NCBI RefSeq assembly: GCF_032854445.1
Contig: NC_088302.1
Span: 52,482,046-52,546,045, forward strand
Length of the DNA stretch: 64,000 bases
DNA from: Liolophura sinensis
Lineage: Eukaryota > Mollusca > Polyplacophora > Chitonida > Chitonidae
Reading direction: 5' to 3'
Of the stretch, positions 56,401-64,000 are shown one piece after another; position 1 is the first letter of the stretch, and each line of letters begins with the position of its first letter. Under the pieces are notes generated by a model that was given only the letters and a program-made list of their open reading frames with translations, was not told the origin of the DNA and did not search any database. The translations under genes and the position numbers were made by a program.

Positions 56401-59385
56401 TACCCAGAGAACAATGTGAGCTTTTGTTTTTAATCAGTTATATATGTACGTACTTTCAATTTCTGTTTCTGTTAGCAGTAACATTTCAGTACTCGATGCA
56501 GATCGTACCTGGAAAGTTTTCACATAACACCTCGATGGGTGTCGCACGCTTTGTGTCACCTATCTTCTGATATCGTTCCTTGAGTGTCTCTGCTTTGAGA
56601 CCCTGCCATGGTAAACTCCCTCGCAGAAAGTACATGAACATGTGACCTAGTGCTTCCAGATCATCCCGCCGACTTTGTTCTGCACACAAAAATCACCACA
56701 CATTCGATGTTGAATTGGGAGTAGTTTGCAATCAACAGACACAAGCACATTTTCAACATGCGAATGTATTACATATTCTCAGGTTTACCTTAACAAGGGA
56801 TCACAGAACATATATACAGAATAACTAAGAAGAAAAAGCAAGCTGATCAATCCAAAAAGCTAGGTTAGTATTAACAATGGGTCATATATCAAGGGTTAAA
56901 GGGAATCACCATTAATTAGGTGGTGTGAGAGATACCCAAGTCCACAATAAGCTGAATTTTAGTTACAATACATCTAAGGCATTTAAATGTGATCAAGGCT
57001 TTTGGTTTTCATCCTGGAATATATAAACTATGAGCAAATCAGTATTAATCCTGTATCCTTAGCAGGTTGAAAGATAAATATGTTTTGCTCAGAGGTGTCA
57101 TACCGGACAAAAATGTAACACATCCATGACTGAAATCATGACCAAACACTGACGTAACTTTAGACAAATGCATGGGAGTCTACCTTGCATTTTCTTTAAC
57201 AATACATTTATTTCAGTTCAATAAAGGCATAAAGATATAACCATGTAAATCTTATTAATTTCATGGTACCGATCATGTACAGGTATGAAACAAAGATATT
57301 ATCTGCAGTCTCATAACTGTAGACATAATTTAAGTGAAACAGCAAAAAGGATAAGAGTTAATCTTCAAACTACTTACCTACATGTTCAAACCTCTTAAAA
57401 TGCACGTACATTTAACAGTTACAAGTCTACGTAATATTAACGTAAAAATCACACAATTACAGTGTATAAATTTATACACATTAATACAAAGAAAATGAAA
57501 TCCGTGATTAAATGTCATACATGCAGATTAACTTGCACTATCATATCCTCAGTTAGTGAAATGAAGAGGCAATAGTTACATCTTCCAGCTAAATTCTCTT
57601 TGATTTACCTTCATCTTACACATATATGATGAAGTCTGAGCACAGCATATACAAATTTATTCGTTTATTGCTTTGATTCTTCGTTTAATGCCACTGAAGC
57701 CTTCACCTATATGATGGTGATAAGTTGGACCACAAAGTAGGCATTACAACAAAGTAGTTCTAAATTTTGACTTCACAGCATACCACTGTGTTTTAATATT
57801 AGTAACATTTTAGTTTCAGTAAGAAATGCATGAAGATTCAGGTCCAATTTTAATTAGTGCATGTATTTCAGATTGTGAGGAAAAAACTGAAAAATACCAT
57901 CTGTTTACTTACCTTTACCAAGATGTGTATTTATACTCATATATCGAGCAGTTCCTGTGAGACTTTTGTGTTCTCGGTATGGAATATGTTTGTGAGTTTC
58001 AGGGTCTATGTATTCCTTGGCCAGACCAAAATCTATAATGTTTATGATATGTTGTTTTTTATTAGACTGCCGTCCTATGAGGAAATTCTCAGGCTTCACA
58101 TCTCTGTATATAAGATGTTTGGAATGGACATATTCCATTCGGGTGATCTGAAACAGAAAGTGAAGTATTCCGCCACTGTAGCAGCCAAATATGAACTAAA
58201 TTTGAAAATAATACATGTGACAAACACTTCTTAATATTGGATTTTATTTCCATTCAATAATGTTAATCAAACATTTTAATAAGATAGTAATTCAACAAAA
58301 TCCAATAGAAGATCTTAGTCTTCCACATTTTTGTTCACCTTGCCATTCTAGTATAACCGTTGCATTTATGCCTGCTTCACAGAATGTTCACAGCAGTCAT
58401 TTGCTCTCTTCATTCATTATGGTGTAAGGTAACATTTCTCTACAAACAGCTGGGGGCTAAAAACTTCATTATATGAGTCAAGAATTGCTGAGATAGCAAC
58501 CAACTTATAGTATCTGTTTATGTATGTGTACACATGTTGCATATTTCACTTCAAATGCACTTGCTCCATGTGTACACATATATCGCATAACATGTGGCTA
58601 AATACAAATGTACTCAAAAGAAATGGTAAAGTTTATTTATTTTGCTAGTATCATATGCTGCGCTCAAAATTTTTCACTCATAAGTTGGCAGTACAGTGAA
58701 TGGAAGAAAGGCATACATGTACTAAATGTAGTTATGTAACAATTTCCTTGTTAATCACATTCCTCTGTGTTATTTTTCCTCATTCACTTTCTAACTTCCC
58801 ACGCATTTCATCCACTATTGTCACAGCTAATCAACATTTTCCTCTTTGGCCTGCAGAGGGTCTTCCTTAGATACTGCGTATCGGTACATGTGGACTGCAA
58901 GCAGGTTATTGATTGGGATTAGGTCTGCCTCAGTAAGAGTATTTACTTAGCTTACTAGGCAGTCATGGTACTGTGGTATCCTCCTGCATGTATTCTCTGT
59001 GTCAGAGGATACATGTAGATTTAGACCTCCAGCTGCTGGCTAACTCCTAGTTTAGACACACTATGAAGATGAAAGGCTGCCAGCTATTGCACCCAGACAT
59101 GCAGGCCCAAGGCTGTGAGGTGAATGCAGTGAATTTGCTATACATGCATTTCCTACATGTCGATGTGTGCGTTTCTGCAGCCTAGGATCAATTTCTAAAT
59201 GGGGAGCTGGTTTGTTGGGCAACCTTGTTTACTTACAAGTTGTATGGCAATCATGAGGACTGTTTTGAGAGAAAACTTCCGGTCACAGAGGTCGAACAAG
59301 TCTTCGAGGCTTGGTCCCAGCAACTCTAGCACCAGCGCATTGTACTTTCCACATGGGCCAAAGTAATACACTTGTGGAATGCCCT
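47346..59385 (-). CDS. CSNK1G: casein kinase 1 gamma, 3' part of gene (5' exons outside window)
   Basis: Minus-strand exons: 59237-59385, 57913-58147, 56509-56679, 55843-55991, 54943-55035, optional 50993-51085, 49571-49677, then 47707-47755 or 47346-47400. All phases agree. Visible residues start [20 protein letters not shown] and include the catalytic loop [11 protein letters not shown], the CK1 signature [19 protein letters not shown], and [15 protein letters not shown], then the gamma-specific tail VVSSTNGEL...[14 protein letters not shown] and a cysteine-plus-basic end. Best match is vertebrate CSNK1G1-3; invertebrates usually have one gene. CK1 gamma is a membrane-anchored Ser/Thr kinase (C-terminal palmitoylation) that phosphorylates LRP6 in Wnt signalling. 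The N-lobe exons (glycine loop, catalytic lysine) were not found between 59386 and 64000. Confidence 0.94.
47707..47755 (-). CDS. CSNK1G: CK1 gamma terminal exon A (two-cysteine tail)
   Basis: Strong acceptor (CTCCTTTCTCCAG) ending at 47756. The first base completes the lysine codon left by the exon at 49571-49677, then [15 protein letters not shown] and a stop at 47707-47709. The composition matches the human end CCCFFKRRKRK: palmitoylatable cysteines plus a basic patch. I saw no poly(A) hexamer between here and 47400, so the exon A message may run on through the exon B region as 3' UTR. Confidence 0.85.
47756..49570. other. CK1 gamma intron with one unexplained exon-like segment
   Basis: Mostly AT-rich with no repeats recognised. 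A plus-strand segment at 48787-48904 has an acceptor-like and a donor-like edge and an open frame ([20 protein letters not shown], then [15 protein letters not shown]), but matches no family I know and lies antisense to the kinase. Confidence 0.3.
50993..51085 (-). CDS. CSNK1G: CK1 gamma cassette exon (31 codons)
   Basis: Acceptor TTTCAG|CAG and donor CAG|GTAGGC, 93 nt, phase 0 on both sides, so skipping keeps the frame. It reads [20 protein letters not shown] then [11 protein letters not shown] and leads into VVSSTNGEL. Vertebrate CSNK1G isoforms carry an optional insert ending [11 protein letters not shown] at the same place. The CAGCAG acceptor could make the first glutamine optional. The conserved second half contrasts with a free first half. 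Confidence 0.85.
51086..54942. other. CK1 gamma intron, nothing recognised
   Basis: About 3.9 kb of AT-rich sequence with no exon, SINE, tandem array or transposon recognised. Open frames are short and without domains. Confidence 0.45.
55036..59236. other. CK1 gamma introns between kinase exons
   Basis: Apart from the exons at 55843-55991, 56509-56679 and 57913-58147, no repeat family or gene was seen. ACATGTAC-type palindromic words are frequent. Confidence 0.4.
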
Positions 59386-60324
59386 CTGTTACGAAAAACC
59401 AAAACCAGTAACAGTTAATACCAGATACATTTGTGAAAGAAATACATTACACATTAGAACACAGAAAATATAGGATGGATATGAAAACAAATAAACATTC
59501 CTTTATGAACTGGTTTGTTACTACACAGCAGCACAAGTGTCAAGTGTCATATCACTATCAGCTACTGTTTGATCGAACAATGATTATTTCTCACTTAGGC
59601 CCCACAAGAGAAAAAATAAAAGCAATAACAGGCCAACTGTTACTGAGTTTTATAATTAATAATAATTCAATCTTTTTATAAATTTTAGATTCCACAGATA
59701 TTACACGTCCAGTGTATGCATGCATGTACAGGTAAACATAGCACATAACACACATTCACTAGGTGTTGTTTTAAGCATATACTCCGGTCATTTCTCTAGA
59801 GATGAATTTATCACAATAACTAAAAGATGTAGATGGATGAATTACCTTCATACACTTGTGAAAAGGTTGAAGGAATTGGGTAATAAATGGTTTAGTGATG
59901 ATGTCATTGAGTCCTTAAACCAGTCCAAGTACATGTACTTACAAACCTTGTAAGAAAAATGAGCAGGGCTGCCATGTAGACAATTATATAAGATGTCTTA
60001 CGGAACTAGTGGCAATTTCCCCATAAATTTGAAAACAATGTGGTGAAAGAATTTATGTTACTGAAAAAAAGAGAGGATGAAATAACCTAGTTGTCAACAT
60101 TCTTCTCTCATGAGATTTCTCTGCTTAAGCAGCTGGTTCTAGGCCAAGATAGTAACGAGGGATCCTGACTTTATTTTACCTCCTGTAATGGTTACAGTTC
60201 TACAATATTGTGTAATAGTTGCTGTGTAATGCTATTACTATCAAACATACATGTACACATGCATACTTACACAGACAATACATTTGCTTCAGATCATAAA
60301 ATTAGTGAAACAAGTGTTCACTTA

Positions 60325-60365
60325 TTTGATTTGATTGGTGTTTTACGTCCTACTCAAGAATAACG
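60325..60365 (-). repeat. SINE family A tail fragment
   Basis: Short minus-strand match to the family A 3' end (TTTGATTGGTGTTTTACGTC, TACTCAAGAAT). It is too short to date or bound well. Confidence 0.55.
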
Positions 60366-61814
60366 TGGACAAGAAACATCAACATATGCCACATGAATGA
60401 CATTATGTACTGATTATGCAATGATTGTCATACAATTTCTATAAAACTTAATGTATTGGTTCATGATGGAGATAAGTTGAAAACTCCAGATAATCAATGT
60501 AACTGCTACAGAACAATTTCATGATAAAGTGTTCTGGGTTTATTGGCTGATAGGATGTGGACAGGGCCTCTTTACTGCCACTATGCACACACAGCTTTCC
60601 ATCACCCATTCTCTAGTTGGTACCTTGAAGAAGACAGCGACTGGTCAGTAAAGTCATGGCATATTGTAGAGCTATTGATTCTTTCTAGCAATGAAGAATA
60701 AGGCAAAGGGGTAACCTGTTTATGCCTGGGTGCCAAGACTTGCCAAGCCCTACTAATGGCCGGATTTCAAACTGTCTCCATGAAGGCTGCCCTCCTATTC
60801 CATAAATCTGAGAGAAAACTTGGTAAATGCAATCAGACTATTGTCCAAGATCATGCCAGAGCTTGTCCTGTGCTTTCATGATGAACATTTCGTTCATACT
60901 TTTTAAGAATATGCTTTGGTTACATAACTATATAGCACTTCAATCGATGTAAGAATTAAATTCACATGAACATATGATTTAATGCACCACAGAACAGAAT
61001 AAAGGCACAACAAAAACTGGCGGCAAACTAGTTACAACCTTCATGTAATATACATGTATGCAAAATGCATTCCATTTATGAACTCAATCAATCGAACACA
61101 GTATCTGGTGTTTTCTACAATTTACAGGTATTTAATGCAGCAGGATGGCCAAGCAAAATACATCTCCCAGTGATGGCCATATTTTCTGTGGAGCCTATTG
61201 CTGTTTTAACAGAAGATCCACTTAACCAAAAGCAGAATAAAAAGTTCTCCAAACTACAAGTACTATAATTCTTCATGTTCTTTGAAGTCCTTAACATTAA
61301 AAAAAGGTTATATACTCTGACATGAATTGTTGTAAATCTGACCATTCCTCCACATTCAATGATTTGGAATATTGGTGTTTTAATCAGCCCTGTTAGTAAT
61401 TAAAAACAATGCACTCATTTTTGTGGCTTAGGCGTTACCATTCAAATTCCTCCTTATGGATTTCTGAACATTGTTCCAGGACTCACACTACATAACTACT
61501 ATTAAACCTACACGTATCAGTCCTCCCACACATGTACACATGTACTCTTGACTTCTGTTTTCACCTTGACATGTATATGTTACCACAGTCTGACACAACA
61601 AAAGAGCTTTAAATGAACTCTTCACACATGTATGTACAATGTACATATAAGAGTCCAAGCAGCACACAGTTTGCTTTGAGCTTCTGGTGCTTGAACATGT
61701 ATCAGAATAAATGCAGAAATAAGAGAGGTATAGTGTCTACACCAAAACTGTGATGAAACCATGGACAGACATGATTGTGGTGAACTAAGAAAATAGCTGA
61801 AATTTACTATCATA

Positions 61815-61960
61815 GCCCAAAAAGGCCGGGGTCCAGGGGCCGCCTAGGCCCCGGAAGCTAGAAAAATCTGCGGAAAACAGGTAAATTAATCGAAACTGAA
61901 CAAAGAAAAAGCGGAATTCCGCTAAAAAGCGGAAAAAAAATCATGTCTGCATGGAATAAA
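61815..61960. repeat. GC-rich palindromic segment, possible repeat end
   Basis: An AT-rich intron is interrupted by a GC-rich near-palindrome (GGGGTCCAGGGGCCGCCTAG then GCCCCGG) followed by GCGGAATTCCGC and repeated AAAGCGGAA words. It looks like part of a dispersed element, but I cannot assign a family. Confidence 0.4.
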
Positions 61961-62059
61961 TAGCTGGCAAGATAATGGTTGGTTTCCATGTCATAGTCGC
62001 TATGCATATACATGTAGATATACTATGCTTAGGCTTGGTGCTGCAAATAAGCAAAGCAC

Positions 62060-62061
<2 letters not shown>

Positions 62062-62106
<45 letters not shown>
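62062..62106. repeat. TA dinucleotide microsatellite
   Basis: About 22 TA dinucleotides in a row within the 5' CK1 gamma intron. Confidence 0.9.
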
Positions 62107-62107
<1 letters not shown>

Positions 62108-64000
62108 CCCACAGTATCTCAAATGGAGTGATTGAAGAGCATGTACATGACCAGTTTAGTTATTAATAAGATCTATGAAAGAGAACAAAATTTATGTCTG
62201 CATTTCAACCCATGCCAAGTTACGAAAGAAAGCAGACAGCTGTACATGTACTTTATTGTACCAAGGAAGTGCAGGTTAGGTGTGGTAAACAAATGGAAGG
62301 GACAAAACTCAGAACCAGAAACCTGCAATCACACATCAGCAGCCATGTCCACTTTTAAGAATATATTACAATATGACCAGGCACCTTCACTGCATTTGAA
62401 CAAGATCAGTTTAGTCTGGAGAAGACAGAGCTGGTCAGAGTTTCCATGGTAATTGCAGCCAGCTGAAGTTGAATAGGCCAGCTTTTGGCTTCAATTAGGT
62501 GCATCTGTGTGCAGTGTGGTGTGCAGGAGTGAGGCAGAGAGGCAAGTAGACACTGACCAGGCTCTATCTATCAACACCCCCTAATGTTCAGACATCAGCT
62601 GATCACTTCATAGCCATTACTAAACATGACCTTGCTGGGCGGTCTGTTACAGAAACCATCCGCAAAAACCATATGCAGTCCGTTCAGACAAGGCACAATA
62701 CAGGGCCACGGTGTTGTACTCACACCGTGTACATGTACACATATATACATGTACATGTAGGTCTGAAACTAGAAACATTCAGCTATCAGCATAAATACAA
62801 TGTACATATACATGTACATGTATTACACCTAAATTAAGTTGGTTCACACATAAGTACGTAAGTGTAGTATACTCTGCTACATGTATTCGTACCTATTACC
62901 CTGCATGTTAGAAAATGTTTCCTAACAAAATGAAAATTACATGTATGTCTTCTTTAGTGATCAAACTACAGTTTATACTAGTACAAGAAGAAATTTCTTC
63001 AAAGGCCAAAAAGTGTGAATAAAGATAGGTGTTATAGGCAGCTTACGACGCAGTTCAGCCGCTAATGGCCACAGTGCTATGACCATAGCAAATATGCTTA
63101 ATGACTGAGATGACTGAGGGCCTGTTCAGGAAAGAACTGTGGGGGGACATACCAAAAGGGTCTGGCCGAATTGGGGTGGGGGCGTGGGGAACAGACCGAA
63201 TGGGGCTGGGTGTTGGGGCACAGAGGGGGCACTTAGCTGGCCCGAAGAAGGCATGCAGTATCTGTGTACATGTCACCTTGCCCACACTGTAGCACCATGG
63301 TTCGCCAGGCTCGGACACTTTCGGGGGTGTTCACAGAGTTCCGAACAAGATCAACGACGACGAAATTTCTGAAAAGAATCTGAGCGTTGACGGAAAATAT
63401 GCATACTATAGAGGAGTAATTAACATGTACACGAAAAGACCCTAAATGAAATGTTTCTTAACAAAAATTTCAGGGCAGAATTTTCTTCATTTGGTTTAGA
63501 AACTTAATCTTTGTTTTATAGTTCCTTTTCATGTATCCTTTAAGAAATCTTGGATAATATCTCTGCCTCAGTCAATATACGTTTTGTGGGTGACTGGCAA
63601 GTCCATACAATGATCAATCATACTATGAATTACATGTAAATACATGGATCATACATATGTAATTGTTAAGAATAAACTACATGTCCATGAATAAATGTGC
63701 ATATAAAATTACATGCAAACTACATTACTTGAAGCAAAGGTGATACAATGATTTTAAACATCATACAAAATCTTGCATCAGAACACAGGAAGTAAAGAAA
63801 ACATGACAATGCATTTACTCAAGTAGTATTGAAAAAGTTACTAGCAAAATAGTCTAACATATCTCCCAAATAATTACTGAAACCATCTGGAGTTGATATT
63901 TGCTACAGAATAGAGAATGTTGTACAACTCTTTCAATATGCAGAGATTAATGAATATTACGGCATTATTAAATATCCTATACATGTACACCGCATTGGTT

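Larger units (their letters stand above)
59386..64000. other. CK1 gamma 5' intron, running off the window
   Basis: At least 4.6 kb without a recognisable kinase exon. It contains a SINE family A tail fragment (60325-60365, minus), a TA microsatellite (about 62062-62106), a GC-rich palindromic block near 61822-61860 and a G-rich segment near 63118-63240. The first kinase exons must lie beyond 64000. Confidence 0.5.

Noticed and set aside
57857-58234. 125-codon plus-strand open frame
   Set aside because: Antisense shadow of the CK1 gamma exon at 57913-58147.
63055-63372. short open frames on both strands in the G-rich segment
   Set aside because: Compositional; no kinase N-lobe motif or other domain is present, so they are not the missing CK1 gamma exons.

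Overview
The window is eukaryotic, most likely from a mollusc and probably bivalve-like. Evidence: intron-split metazoan genes with GT-AG junctions, about nine copies of a tRNA-derived SINE whose 3' part ends in a short A-T-rich tail and is of a kind I know from mollusc genomes, a second tRNA-derived SINE, LINE fragments, a Ty3/gypsy-type LTR fossil, and very heavy minisatellite content. The species cannot be named from sequence alone.

Three host genes can be reconstructed exon by exon. (1) TRIP4, encoding activating signal cointegrator 1 (ASC-1), on the minus strand, 33243 down to 8824: 12 exons, 560 residues, with an N-terminal helical region, a C2HC5 zinc finger and a C-terminal ASCH domain. 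(2) PCLAF (PAF15, PCNA clamp-associated factor) on the plus strand, 33564 to 38421: 4 exons, 115 residues, with PIP box and KEN box. It lies head-to-head with TRIP4 across a 320-bp shared promoter with E2F-like sites. (3) The 3' two thirds of a casein kinase 1 gamma gene (CSNK1G) on the minus strand, from 59385 down to two alternative terminal exons ending at 47707 and 47346; its N-terminal exons lie beyond base 64000. The same three genes are neighbours in human (15q22.31, from memory), so this is old microsynteny, although CK1 gamma appears inverted here.

Layout: 1-8823 is the region downstream of TRIP4, with a 16-bp minisatellite (470-2438), SINE pieces and a duplicated unknown repeat. 8824-33243 is TRIP4, with about 10 kb of tandem arrays in its introns (units of about 27, 39, 89, 56, 84 and 75-80 bp), plus LINE, SINE and mariner-type insertions. 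33244-33563 is the bidirectional promoter. 33564-38738 is PCLAF with a same-sense SINE in every intron. 39618-43857 is the LTR fossil in the spacer between the convergent PCLAF and CK1 gamma genes. 44675-64000 is CK1 gamma.

The most unusual signal is in TRIP4. Two of its intronic arrays are made of the gene's own exon-intron boundaries. The 84-bp array (24869-26604, about 21 units after the exon) repeats the 3' part of the zinc-finger exon plus 9 intron bases with its 5' splice site. The 56-bp array (18437-20135, about 30 units) repeats the last 48 bases of the first ASCH exon plus 8 intron bases with its 5' splice site. The gene therefore carries dozens of near-perfect decoy splice donors immediately after two of its domain-encoding exons. 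CK1 gamma adds a second splicing point: two in-phase alternative C-terminal tails with different cysteine clusters, and a 31-codon cassette exon whose end is nearly identical to a vertebrate isoform insert.
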